Assembly (NCBI RefSeq): GCF_027943255.1
Contig: NC_072896.1
Coordinates: 61,460,501-61,524,500 of the forward strand
DNA length: 64,000 nt
Direction of reading: 5' to 3'
Origin: Anastrepha obliqua
Taxonomy: Eukaryota > Arthropoda > Insecta > Diptera > Tephritidae
Made by a program: the position numbers and the translations under genes. Below the pieces are notes generated by a model, which was not told the DNA's origin, ran no database searches, and saw only the letters and a program-made list of their open reading frames with translations. How positions within the stretch are numbered: the first letter of the stretch is position 1; every line of letters begins with the position of its first letter. Positions 33,211 to 44,128 of this stretch are shown here, in pieces.

Positions 33211-35221
33211 CAGTACAATTCCTCTTAACCGGTCACCTCGGGACTGCATACCTGGCCGGTTACCGTTTTGGCCGGTTAATCCGAAGTGTACTTGTATAAT
33301 ATATTGTATACATAAATATAAAAAAATGGAGAAGCATTTTTTACACATTTATGTATTTCATATTTACATATGTTAATGTGTTACATCAATTAAATATAAG
33401 TGTAATAATTATTTTTTGGAAAAGTCTGTGATTTTCTTCTGTTTTTTAACCTTCAGCGAATTTCTGAATGCGACATCCCTCCATTTTCTAATCACCAAAA
33501 CGTCTAATGCTATTGACTCATGTTGCTGCTCAATGTATTTCAATGCAATTTCCATCACATTTTTGGCTTCTTTATGAGAAACTGTTTTCTCCTCTTCAAC
33601 GTCACTACTCTCATCATCTTCCTCTTGTTCTTTGTTTGCTAAATCTATGATTTCGTCATCATTCAAAAATTCATTTTCAAGGTGTTCGTCACAGTTTATC
33701 ATTCAATTTTCCACATCTTCTGCCTGTAATGATTCGTTACCCGATAACTTTTGAAGGTCTTGTAAAGTAGATTTGTTTTCTTCTTCTTCAGTCCCTGCAG
33801 TATTCGAGATCACAATTAGATTCTCAACATCTGGCCAAAGTTTTCTCCAAGACTTAACAAACGTTGAAGAGGGCATTTCTTGAAATGCTGTAGCTAACAT
33901 ATAGATAACGTCCTTGATATTGATCTTTTTGATGACTTCTAAAAGGCCTTTGTCTTCACTCTCCGAATGTTGCAGAATTTCAGAAACAAGTTTACGCCTG
34001 TATCGTCTTTTTAAGCTTTCGATCACTCCTTGGTCCATTGGTTGCACTAAGCTTGTCACATTAGGAGGAAGATAAACTAATTTTATGTCATCTACAGCGC
34101 AGTCATGAGGATGGGTTGGAGCATTATCTAACACAAGAATTGCTTTAATGGGCAAGTTTATACTTTTTAAATGTTTTTTAACTTTTGGAACAAACTCCAA
34201 ATTAAACCATTCTTTAAACAAGTCTGAATTCATCCACGCTGATTTTTGTGACTTATAATAAACCGGAAGGGAAGATGGATTCAAGTTTTTGAATGCCCGT
34301 GGTTTAGCAGACTTGCCAATAACGAAAAGAGGAATTTTATGAGTCCCTGCTGCATTCTAACAAACGGCCACTGTAATACATTCTTTGTTCTTTTTGAAGC
34401 CAGAGGCAGACTGTTCATGACTGCCAAGAAAAGTTGTTTCTGGTAACATTTTAATGTTTAGCCCGGTCTCGTCCATATTATAGACTTGTTCTGGAGATAA
34501 TTCCTCTGTTTTAACCATTTCACCAAACTTAGTCTTGAATTCTGTCGCACCAGAAGTATCAGCAGACATTTTTTCTCCACTTACATGTGCGAAATGAATT
34601 CCGTGTCGCTTCTTCCATCGATTAAGCCAACCATCACTTGCCACAAAGTCACCTCCAATATTAATCTTCTGGTGGATAGCCAAAGCTTTTTCTTTCAAAA
34701 TTGGGCCGCCAATCGGTGTACCTCTTCGACGTTCCTGAAGAAACCAGATCCACAAAGCTTCATGGACGACCTCGCAAATTGGTTTTTTTCTCGTACAACG
34801 GCTACCCGGATTTCTATCAGATTCCATTTTCGGGCAAAACTCCTCAATGGAACGCCTATCTCTTCGCCAGTCATTTACAGTGCTTTTTCCAACATTAAAT
34901 TCTGCACATATTTTCGCTACGGATTCACCATTATCAATCCGCCTTAGCACTTTTAAACGTGTATCCATCGAAACCATAATTCGTTTGCGCTTTGCACTCA
35001 TTGTTATTGAAAAAACTATGTTATTCCGTACTCACAGCAAAAACAAACCAAATTGATCAAAACGACAAAGGACAAAATCCTAACATCGTTTATAGTTTAC
35101 TTCGCCGCATCGCCTCGCCGGTGAATTTCTTGGAAAATATTGCATTGCGCTCGGCTGTTGTAAACAGGCCGGTTAATCCGTCGACCGGTTAATGCGAAGC
35201 CGGTTAAGAGGAATTATACTG
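33211..35221 (-). mobile_element. Tigger/pogo-type DNA transposon
   Basis: Ends CAGTACAATTCCTCTTAACC and, inverted, CAGTATAATTCCTCTTAACC are bounded by TA at 33209-33210 and 35222-35223. The subterminal motif GGCCGGTTAATCCG occurs near both ends. At 2011 bp it is a complete element with a single long coding frame broken only by two stops. Confidence 0.93.
33409..35001 (-). pseudogene. Tigger/jerky-like transposase with two premature stops
   Basis: One frame throughout. Residues 1-60: CENP-B-type N-terminal helix-turn-helix (LRRIDNGESVAKICAEFNVG, KSTVNDWRR). Residues 70-150: second CENP-B DNA-binding domain (PIGGPILKEKALAIHQKI, GWLNRWKKRHGI). DDE core: YNMDETGLNIKMLP, AILVLDNAPTHPHD and VQPMDQGVIESLKRRYRRKL, giving the D, D, D triad. 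The acidic tail is followed by VIRKWRDVAFRNSLKV. A TAG at 34357..34359 and a TGA at 33703..33705 interrupt an otherwise intact 530-codon frame, so it died recently. Confidence 0.93.
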
Positions 35222-35587
35222 TATTGTGAATCAATACTATTATAAATTTGATTCAGAAATTATGATGGTCATGGATTAATTAATGATTGTTTTTTATTAT
35301 GCTTTTTCAAACAAAATTAATTTTTTTCCGTAATACAAGAAATTAAATGTTTCCAATTCACGAACAAAAAAAAAAATTGTCATATTTGAAATACACAAAT
35401 ATAGGATCGCTTAATAGAGGTAAAATGGGATATTTTTCACATTTAATTTACTACATTCCAATTTACTACATCTACTCACATATATCATGTAAAAAGTTTC
35501 AACATAAGCTATTCATTTATATATGTTTCAACTTTTTTCTATGTCTATAAATACTAAAAAAAGGTATGACTAAATTTTGCTTTCCGT

Positions 35588-35862
35588 ATTTATTTATATA
35601 ACGTCGAAATTTCAACGTATGGGCGATCCTAGTATACAATTAAAATTTATATTTCTGTCTGTCCGCCTGTATGTGCAACGAATAACTCAAGTGAAATTTG
35701 TGATGTCCCTCCGAGAATCATAGTATAGTATATAGTAAGTACAACTTCCCATTTAAATAGGACCAACTCCACCATGATATCGGTCGACCACCTTCTATAT
35801 AACGGTGATTTCTAAAGTTATCAACAATGCGACACTTCTGTATCTAAAGAACTAATGAAAAT
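35588..35862. other. Intergenic DNA, nothing assigned
   Basis: CTGTCTGTCCGCCTGTATGTG near 35656 recalls a sequence widespread in dipteran repeats. No coding frame. Confidence 0.35.
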
Positions 35863-36255
35863 ATGATAAAATTTAGCATAAGTAACGGCACGGAAAAGAA
35901 TTTGATTTCATCCTTCTTTTTAGTTACTTTTGACGTATTTCAACTTCTCCTGACGTCGTTTTTCGGTTGTGATTTGGCAAAGTTTGTTAAGCAATATAAA
36001 AATGTGGAAGTCAAGGAAGATGAAGAAGATTGTGAAGAAAATAGTGACATCCGTTTTTACATATGTATGCATGTAAGTACAACCAGCTTTATGCAGTATC
36101 CTTATACGATTTCTAGATACATCATTTTGTATACCAAATTGCACTTACATATGTATTGATGATTTTGATTTTCTTTTTCGTAGATTTGGCCTGATATGAA
36201 AATGGCGGAAAACGCAGGCAGCAGCGGACAACTGCCATCAAATAAAGCAGAGTAA
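35863..36255 (+). CDS. Candidate small two-exon gene or terminal exons, unknown function
   Basis: The frame opens at ATG 35863; alternatively an exon starts at 35924 after CTTCTTTTTAG. It reads VFQLLLTSFFGCDLAKFVKQ, then acidic VKEDEEDCEENSD, and reaches a strong donor ATGCAT|GTAAGT at 36073. A pyrimidine-rich acceptor TTTTTCGTAG ends at 36183, and exon 2 reads IWPDMKMAENAGSSGQLPSN, then KAE and TAA (36253..36255). AATAAA follows at about 36273. If the first ATG is used the protein has about 93 residues with a possible hydrophobic segment. I do not recognise a family. The splice pair and poly(A) signal are the main support. It converges with the minus-strand gene ending at 36737. Confidence 0.35.
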
Positions 36256-36736
36256 AACATCGGATTTCCCAAATAAAGAAATTAATAAATATATAAGTAT
36301 GTTTATGAACTCGTAGGTGATTCGAAGGGTAACTGGGAAGTTATTTACGAAAGAGAGAGGGAATCGAGAACGGGCTTTTTAAAGAAGTATCGAAATAGCG
36401 CTAGTGGAGGAGTCCGAAACTCATATTTAGAAAATTCAAAACAATATTTTTTTCTATAAATCCAAAATGATGTTACCTATTTAATACTGCAACAACGAAA
36501 TCGTTCGAAAGAATTAAATACGTATGCAAGTTAAATAAAGCCCAAAACTTGTTTACTTAAAGGCAAGTTGTATCTTGTATTTTTTTAGTATAAAGTAACT
36601 TACATAAAGTGTGTTGAACAACCGTACTTTCTTAAGAATTTCAGAGTGCAGAATCATAAAATAGCAATACCACGTTCAATTTACATACGTATATTTTTAT
36701 ACCAAAACTAACAATAGCAATTTCGACAAATGTAAT
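36256..36736. other. Spacer between convergent genes
   Basis: Holds probable 3' UTRs of the two convergent genes. No further feature seen. Confidence 0.45.
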
Positions 36737-37450
36737 CTAGCGCCTTCTGGATACTCGTCTCCTATAACCACTACGGCCACGCTTGCGACCTCGTCTGGAT
36801 CTGCCACGTGAGTATTTTCGCGCACCGAGAGCTTTTCGGGCATAACTGCGTCCTCGAATATTTCTAGGGCGCATTGGTGGCCTAATCATAAAGTCAGGAT
36901 ACCCTTCATGTGTTTTCAAGTTATTTGGCCCCTTACGATTCTAAAGTGAATTCAATAAATTTATCATTTTATGTATTACATACATATATGCTATATTTAC
37001 TACTGGCGTCTTCGAAGGTGCAACTATATTTCTCTCTGTGGTGTTTTGAGCTACCGGACTCCTAGTTCCAAATGCTGGTTTTTGAACCTGCTGGTTCGCG
37101 GCAGTTGGACCATTTTTCGTGTTTTTCACTGATCTTTCACGAAAATTAAAAGGCATACGTATAGTTTCATTGGTCACAGTAATAATGCCTAGAGATTGGC
37201 CCACAGTTAGAGCACGTTGCAATGCTTTTCGCACATTTCCATAACTTGTATTATTATCTGCAATTAGCTGTTCCTCGATTTCTTTGCAGATATGTTCGAA
37301 AGTATCACCTGCAATATGTAAATGTACATACATATATCCAAAATTAAATCCAAGTCCAGTAACAAAATACGCAAAAACATTACAGAGCTCTGGCTTGCGG
37401 CTGAGCGTCTCCAGAATGTAAGGTAATAAAGTTGAGTCTGGGTCCTCCAT
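36737..37450 (-). CDS. Small protein with possible winged-helix domain and Arg/Gly-rich tail
   Basis: Three exons: 37450..37384, 37308..37001, 36940..36737; donors CT|GTAATG and GTA|GTAAAT, acceptors TTGCAG and CACTTTAG; phases 1 and 0; 192 aa. The first 75-bp intron contains no stop and preserves the frame, so unspliced translation is also open, but splicing gives a smoother domain: LETLSRKPELCDTFEHICKE, then YGNVRKALQRALTVGQSLGI. This looks like a small alpha-helical winged-helix fold of the kind annotated DUF4777 in flies; the assignment is a guess. The tail (RGRSYARKALGARKYSRGRS, RRGRKRGRSGYRRR) is highly basic, suited to nucleic-acid binding, and ends with TAG just before 36737. The function is unknown. 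Confidence 0.65.
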
Positions 37451-37890
37451 TAAAAATTTTGCAAAAAATATATAAGTAAATAAAAATCAAATTCGGAACA
37501 AACCTTTTCGGTAGAAAAAATAATTCGAAAAACAATAAATAATTTTGATTAGTAAATCTTGGAAAATAAAAATAATTTAATTGTCTTGCAGTGTTTTTTT
37601 AAGGTATTATTTAAGTGGATGTTCTTTACTTAGATGGTTCTCTTACTTCTGTGGGCGATATAATAGTTCCGGGCTGTCAACGGGAATGCGTAATAAACCC
37701 TTCAAAAAGTTTTCGCCGAATACCCTCAACAATTATCATAACAACACATGCACCAAGGCGAATCTATTTACGATGATAGCAGTAGTACAAGAACAAAATT
37801 TATGTGTTTATGTATTTTGTATTTATGTATTTTATTTTTGGCTTTGACTTTTAGATTGTCAAAGCAAGCTGACTATTTGTAAGAAAATCA
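37451..37890. other. 5' flank of the small basic-tail gene with a repeat fragment
   Basis: CACCAAGGCGAATCTATTTACG with AGCAGTAGTACAAGAACAAA (37751..37799) recalls a sequence common in tephritid repeats; not otherwise assigned. Confidence 0.35.
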
Positions 37891-37893
37891 GTA

Positions 37894-38627
37894 ATGGATT
37901 TCAAACGTAAAATACGATTGCATTATATTTGGCAGGAAAATCACAACCAGCGATAGTTCGTGAGCTCGAGCACCTTAAAGTAAATAAAGTTTTCGTTTAT
38001 CGTTTATTTACATTGATCCTGGTAGCATCGCGAAACGTCATGGAGATGGTCATCAAAAGACTGCAACGTCATGTGAAATTGTTCAAAAAGTCAAGAAGCA
38101 ACTTGAGCGAAATCCCCGACGAAGTGTCAATCAAATGGTGAAAGAACTGAAAATAATATTTGACCGTAGCATCCGCCGCATACTGAAAAATGATCTCAAT
38201 GTCAAGCTTTACAAGATCCATAAGTCGCATGATCTCACACCAAAGCAGCAATTCGTCAGACTTGAGAGAGCAAAGGAGTTGCTTCGCTTGGCCGAAAGCG
38301 ATCAATTTCCGAGCGCTCTCCAATCCTTTTCATCGAGGCTGGCATCAAGGTTGCTTTGAAGCAGTGAGCAGACAAAAATTTCGGTGGCAGACCATAGACA
38401 TTTCAACAGAACTCGGCACCGTCTTACAAAGCTCGAGTGAACCAAGAATGGTTAGAAAACAACGTTCCGAACTTCATAACGTCCGCACAATGGCTCTCAA
38501 ATTCACTAAAGTGATTCTTAATTTTGTATTATTTTCACACATTTTTTACTTTGAATTGAATAAAAGTAATTTTCCAAACTAAATTGATGGCCTTTTTAAT
38601 TGGTTACACTTCGAGTGCCGGACCCTG
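37894..38627 (+). mobile_element. Tc1/mariner-superfamily element, copy 2 (internally deleted)
   Basis: The transposase starts at 37894 in the same way as copy 1 (MDFKRK...), with LAGKSQPAIVRELEHLKVNK and the helix-turn-helix region, then LERAKELLRLAESDQFPSAL, a deletion, and a C-terminal piece (KARVNQEWLENNVPNFITSA). Many frameshifts. The right end GGTTACACTTCGAGTGCCGG ACCCTG is bounded by TA at 38628. The left terminus was not found. Confidence 0.75.
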
Positions 38628-38639
38628 TACGCTCTTGTA

Positions 38640-39420
38640 AATAAATTGTGCCTGAGCGATTAAGTTCTGCGGCTTGCATGATCTTTTCCAGCACCAGGTT
38701 AAAGAAATCACACGACAGAGAAACATCCTATCTGAAACCTCGTTTGGACTTCACAATACGCTCGCTAGAACCTTATAGGCGATATTTAGAAAACTCGGTA
38801 ATTGGAACAGATTGCAGCGTCACATTTAAATTTCAAACGGCAGGCATGCTTTCATCCGACTATATTTTGCATAGAAGGTGATGCCTCGCCGTTATGTTTG
38901 AATAACTCGTCCGTCGGCTCCCGCGGCTTTGTTGTTCTCTGTTCGTCATGGTCCGGTAGCGAAACGACAGTCTCGTCGTCAACGATTGGGGTATCGGGAC
39001 CTTCACATTCTTGTGATATGCGAAGTTGTTCTATTTGGAAGGTTTGAGAAGTGCCCCTCCTTCATTTTAGCATGCTCTGGATATCAGTCATCAGATCGGC
39101 GTCTCTGTTCTCTCAAGAAATCGACCAGGTTTTGAAACCTTCTCTAAGCCACCGAATTTTCTGGTAGAATTTTCGGCGGTTTTTCTTGTTGGCCAACATC
39201 TCAAGCTCCCCGCACTCACGCATTTCGGCCTCTCGTTTCGTCATTTTTATAATACGTCTCTTTTCCTTTTAGAGCTCCCAGTAGCGATCCCACATGGCTC
39301 GCGTTGCCTCCGATCGCAGTGCGGCCCTTGAGGCAACATCCTTTCTTTGATGGTTGATAATGTTGTCAATCCCTACTCTACGTCGGTATTGCTTTGAGCA
39401 ATTCAGACAAACTTACGCTT
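38640..39420 (-). pseudogene. RTE-like retrotransposon fragment, reverse orientation
   Basis: The complement encodes EATRAMWDRYWEL, KREAEMRECGELEMLANKKN, RRKFYQKIRWLREGFKT, DTPIVDDETVVSLPDHDE and, after deletions, LSCDFFNLVLEKIMQAAELN. This is the same family as the longer copy at 44129..46075. Multiple stops. Confidence 0.75.
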
Positions 39421-39834
39421 AAAATGTAGGTGACAAAAGTGTCTTTCAGAAAACCTATTTTATGTTGATATAAAAAAATTTTTTGTTCCAGAAAAAAATT
39501 AATAAACTTCGATAATTTAGTAAAAAACGTCAAAAATGTCTTTTTTTTACTTTCAACAGCTGTTTTGCGAAAACTACGACTTCCATTGACACGAATTATA
39601 TATTGTCATGTAGGTTATATGTGTGCCTTTCGAAATTTATGCACTTCAAAGAAATAGCGCGTACTGTTTTCGAGATTGCAGGTAATAACTGCACATCTCG
39701 GAAACCGTTCTTTGAATAAAAAAAATAAAATTCATTTTTGGTTTCAGCGACCTCAAATTAGTTTAAAAAACGCTTTTTGGTCGAGGACCATTTTTGAAAG
39801 TGAAAATTCGTAAACTAGTGTTATCGACGAACAT
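39421..39834. other. AT-rich spacer, probably old transposon flank
   Basis: No coding frame; likely the 3' flank of the Tigger-like remnant that follows. Confidence 0.35.
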
Positions 39835-40238
39835 TTACACTTTTCGCTTTTCATGTTGAAAGTGCTTATCCAGTTTCAAAAAGTGGCCCGGCCATCCATG
39901 CTTTTGAATTTGCTTTTTAATCAACGGGTAACAACTTAATACCACGAAAGCATCGATGTTTGTTACTTCTTTGCTGCCACTATTAATGTAACTCGTTGTT
40001 TCACATTTTTCGTTCTTGAAAGCTAATGTTTTATCTGATGTACATTTAAAGAACAGAGCTGTTTCATCCGCGTTAAAAATTTCGCATTCATTGTAATTTT
40101 CTAGTAATTGCGGTAAAATTCGGCAAAATTTTAATTCTTCAGTTCTCATAGTCCTCGTCAGGAAAGTTATCACTCCCACCACACACCTTTTTATGGCTCA
40201 CGCAATGCCTAAAATAAAGCAAAGTATCCATTTTAAAT

Positions 40239-41171
40239 GGCGGCCGCCGTAGCCGAATGGGTTGGTGCATGACTACCATTCGGAATTCACAGACAGAACG
40301 TAGGTTCGAATCTCGGTGAAACACCAAAATAAAGAAAATATTTTTCTAATAGCGGTCGCCCCTCGGCAGGCAATGACAAACCTCCGAGTGTATTTCGGCC
40401 ATGAAAAATCTCCTCATAAAAATATCTGCCGTTCGTAGTCGGCTTGAAACTGTAGGCCCCTCCATTTTTTTGAACAACATCAAGACGTACACCACAAATA
40501 GGAGAAGGAGCTCGGCCGAACACTCAGAAAAGGTGTGCGCGCCAATTATACAGGGTCCGCCATATAACTTTACAGAATTAAAAATGCTATAAAAAAGAAA
40601 CTACTCAATATTTTTCCAAACTGTTTTTTTTTTATTTTCAAGTACAATCCTTCCGGTTAATGATGGAACACAACTTCATTCATATGGCTGCCTCGGCTAG
40701 TCATGCACCATCCCATACGATCGGTCCAATTTTTTAACACATTTTCGATTGTATGCGTTGAGAACGACGGTGAACTGATGTTCCTGGTGATTCGCGAACA
40801 CTCTCGGCCACAGCAGCAATATTTTCGGGTGTACGCACGGTTTTTGGTCGGTCACGCGTTGGTTTGTCAATAAGCAACCCAGTTTCTCTTACTTTTTTTG
40901 CAAAGTAACGCACATACGCTTCATTCGGTGCTTTTCTTCTTCCCATTGCCGTACGTAATTTTCGTACACATTCTGCAACATTACCATGATTTTCAAAGTA
41001 ATGTCGCAATATTTCCCAGCGTTCTTTGAGCGTATACACAACCATTTTCGTTCAGCGGAAGAATAAAACTGATTTACTGTCAAATCAGAAGGCAGCTAAG
41101 TGCTACCATTCTTCAAATAATACCTAGTTCAAATCCGTAACGATAGATGACGGGCCCTATATACTATATAC
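40239..41171 (+). mobile_element. tRNA-derived SINE, copy E, with mariner in its tail
   Basis: SINE head at 40239 (GGCGGCCGCCGTAGCC), B box GGTTCGAATCT, body to CGCGCCAATTATA, then a mariner (40551..41159) inserted at the TA of the tail, then the rest of the TA-rich tail. ATCCATTTTAAAT at 40226..40238 and 41172..41184 is a 13-bp target duplication for the SINE. Confidence 0.9.
40551..41159 (-). mobile_element. Deleted mariner-like element inside SINE copy E
   Basis: Ends CAGGGTCCGCCATATAACTT and, inverted, TAGGGCCCGTCATCTATCGT are bounded by TA. The transposase start (MVVYTLKERWEILRHYFENH, GNVAECVRKLRTAMGRR, RSQRIQ) is at 41045..40734; the catalytic domain is missing. The protein family matches the copy at 60178..60712. 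Confidence 0.85.
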
Positions 41172-41570
41172 ATCCATTTTAAATAAATAATTCATCGGTT
41201 GGACCTCTTACTTAGTACCTCTACTTCCATTTAGTACCTCTGCTTCCTATGCTTGCTTTGAAGCTTTCATCGCCAAATCGCCTTACAAATTCCATTGCTT
41301 TGCCCTTTAATATTTTCCCGGATATGGGCATGTTTTGATTTCTAGCTGCTTCAAACCATTTGAGGGTAGCTTTGTCCAGGCATTTAAACGTTACTTTCAT
41401 CATTCCTTTTCAATGCCCACAAAAAGCACCTGACGATACCATTGATTCTTTATTTTTTAAAATTGTGCTTGCTGGGATGCCATATTTTTCAACCTTTTTT
41501 CACTTTCAATTTCTTTTAATAGCTTACATGTTTCTTCAATAGGCAAACTTTCAAAACATGATTTGAAGCC

Positions 41571-41859
41571 ATGATAAACATACTTCCGTCTACGAAGGTG
41601 CTATAGTATTCAAATTGGCTAACAAACTTTATATAATATAAAGAAGAAACGTTAAAAAGAAAAGAAAGGCGTTCGCTTTACAAATACATGAGTACTTCCC
41701 CAACTAAGAGTTATGTGGAAAAAAAGCAGACAATAATTACATAATTTGGGATATCCCCTAAATAATTCGACTTAGAGAAATATGTGTTGAAATTTTTATT
41801 CGAGTTATGACAATTCGACTGTATATTTAATTTACGAATAGAACGTTTTCCGGAATGTT
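41571..41859. other. Spacer
   Basis: Nothing recognised; it may include the 5' end of the Tigger-like remnant. Confidence 0.35.
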
Positions 41860-42370
41860 GTGGGTTGCATAGATGGCAGTTTCATCTTAGCTAGAAAACC
41901 AAAACATAAAATATGCTCCAGTTACACCAACAGACACAAAGTATTCATTCAGTGCCAAACACGATACATGACTTAAGGTTGCTAATATGGTCCTTCATTG
42001 GATAGGAATTACCAAATACATGCGCGCTCAATTATTATTTGCTAGGGGATTTCACGTATCATGTAAGAGCGTACTCGCTGACTCCATTCTGAGATTATTA
42101 AAATTTCATTGAAGCGAAGAAACTTTGCCAAATAAAAGTTAAAAATGAAAATGCTTTTGAAATGCTGAAATCATGCGACCGTTAGCAAATGTATGGTAAC
42201 TAGATTTTCACAACGTTGAATCGATGGCAAAGCTCGTTTTATCATGTGGCGCCCTTATAACCTTTCCAAAGAATGGGATGACTTGGCTGACTTCAGCACT
42301 ACAAATGATGAGGCTGAAAATGTTTCGGCCGAAGTAGAAGATAAGACAGAACCTTTACTTAAACAGTTAG
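41860..42370 (+). pseudogene. PIF/Harbinger-like transposase remnant
   Basis: GCIDGSFI, KPKHKICSSYTNRHKVFIQC and a later LITFPKNG stretch resemble the Harbinger nuclease pattern (VDGTHI...Y.NRKG..S...Q...D...CVLHN). Stops and frameshifts are many. No termini were found. The assignment rests on the first block. Confidence 0.4.
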
Positions 42371-42814
42371 GTCAGATAAAACGAACAAAATTATGTTTTG
42401 AAATTATTTTCTCGATATTTACGAAATTATCTACTAACCTAATCAGTTTCACTATTCTTGTAAAAATAAAGTTCAAGTTTTTGATTTCTAGTAGAATACT
42501 TTTGTTTTACCTGCTGTACCAGATGCTCGTGAGAAGGTGTCGTAGCTGATAGGGTTGCATTTTTCTTGTTCTCTTTTCATATGAAATGTGCAACATTTTC
42601 ACGGTGCGTATTGCAATATTTTCGTAATGTATGCTTATAATGAGGTGACATTTCTTCCGAGAAAAAGAAAACACTATTAGAAAAGTTTCAACATCCATAA
42701 AGTGTATTTTTATGTGATTTTTGAAGTCTTATTATTTATTATCGTTATTTATTTTATCATACTCGTATACCATGTAATACCTTCAAAAGTAGTAAATTGT
42801 AGTCCGAATGCAAT
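42371..42814. other. Spacer, nothing recognised
   Basis: AT-rich, no coding frame of interest. Confidence 0.4.
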
Positions 42815-43650
42815 GACAGTGGCAAATACAATCTGTGTCAGAAGAAAATAACCGTTTTTTTCTTGTAATTTTAAGATATATTTCGCTCTGCTTTTTGCTG
42901 CGCAATAGTCCCACTCAAGGGCTACAACGCCAGTGCTAACTCAGGTTAGTGTCGTTCGAAACTTTCCCGTAAACGCAACCAAACAAAAATGTGTGAGAAG
43001 TTTGTTGTGATGTGGAATTAGCGGTATAAAGTGTACAAAAATGTTGATGACTTTTCCGAGTGTGGCTTGAAGCGAGTGACGACAAAAAGCAGGATAAAGT
43101 GATCGTCCAACTTTTTAAGTGGGACCCTTCTTTGCGACTACGCCAAACACGCACAACTCTTGCTAAAAAGGGAATAGATATAAGTATCAACACCTTCAAA
43201 CGACGACTGAAGGAGGCGGACGTATCCTACCGCCGCACATCGTCAAAACCACTACTCTCAGAAAAACACATCGAGAAACAACAAAACAAGAAAATGGCGT
43301 CACAGTAATGAACTGGCTTTCCCAGTCTCCAGACGCCAACCCTCTTGTAAATGTGTGGGGAATTATGAAAACGCATCTTGTCGAAAAGATAGTCCACGAT
43401 TTAAAGCGAACTTGACGCACGAGAAGTCCACAAAATCTGGTCCTCTTTGTCGACGAGCTACGCAGAAAAACTTCAAAGCATGCCGAGAAGATGTCAGGCT
43501 ATACTCGACAACGATGGAGACTACACAGATTTTTGAGTAATTGCGACTTGTAATTTTGTACAAACTTTTATTTTAAATATTAAATATATGTATTTTATAC
43601 TTCATGAATAATAGCGTTTCCTTTTTTCTGACACAGAGTCTATGTCAAAT
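42815..43650 (+). mobile_element. Tc1-like element, internally deleted
   Basis: ATCTGTGTCAGAAGAAAATAA at left and the complement of CTCTGTGTCAGAAAAAAGGA at right form inverted ends. Coding: LRLRQTRTTLAKKGIDISIN, TFKRRLKEADVSYRRTSSKP (DNA-binding part), a deletion, then WLSQSPDANPLVNVWGIMK with the third catalytic region. Exact ends are uncertain by a few bases. Confidence 0.75.
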
Positions 43651-44128
43651 ATTCTAAATTTCATCAAAACCGGAACCGAAATTTAAACAAATCGAAATAA
43701 ATAAGCATGAAGCGACACTTAGTTGTGACCTAGTTACTATATTTGAATATGATGTGACTGAATTCAAAATAAATAAATCTTTAGTAATAATTCAAAGTAG
43801 TATGGAAAAATTTTCTTAATTTTATACATTAAAAGTCACTCAATTGTATAAGTTATGTTATCAATATATAATATTATATTTTACGTTATTTTATGGATAA
43901 GGGCAGATGTATGTACACTTGAATATTCGTACTTGGTCATAGACTTTACTTTTAGAAAGAGAAATATTAATATACATACATACGTATTCATCGAATCGAA
44001 GCCGAACCGAACATTTTATAGGGTCGAAGTATTAACAAAGCAATAATATAAAAAAATACCGTATTTTTATTAATAAAAAAGCAGAAAAGTCTCCTCTAAA
44101 TTAATTTCACATAACAACGCAAAGAATG
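43651..44128. other. Spacer, nothing recognised
   Basis: AT-rich DNA without a supported feature. Confidence 0.45.

Larger units (their letters stand above)
32994..35587. mobile_element. TIR element split by a Tigger insertion
   Basis: GGAGGGCAAAATTTTGTCGT, then ACCTTTTTTTAGTATTTATAG and AGTTGAAACATATA at 32998..33064, has its near-complement at 35516..35583. The arms are about 65 bp. Without the Tigger element (33211..35221) the host element is about 580 bp with no coding frame: a MITE-like element of unknown superfamily. Confidence 0.6.
39835..41570 (-). pseudogene. Second Tigger-like transposase, split by SINE and mariner
   Basis: The upstream part (41570..41221) encodes a CENP-B-type domain (LDKATLKWFEAARNQNMPIS, GKILKGKAMEFVRRFGDE). 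The downstream part (40182..39835) encodes the DDE start (NECEIFNADETALFFKCTSD) and KHGWPGHFLKLDKHF. A SINE with a mariner inside it (40239..41171) lies between, flanked by the duplication ATCCATTTTAAAT. Termini were not found. This is a different subfamily from the copy at 33211. Confidence 0.7.
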
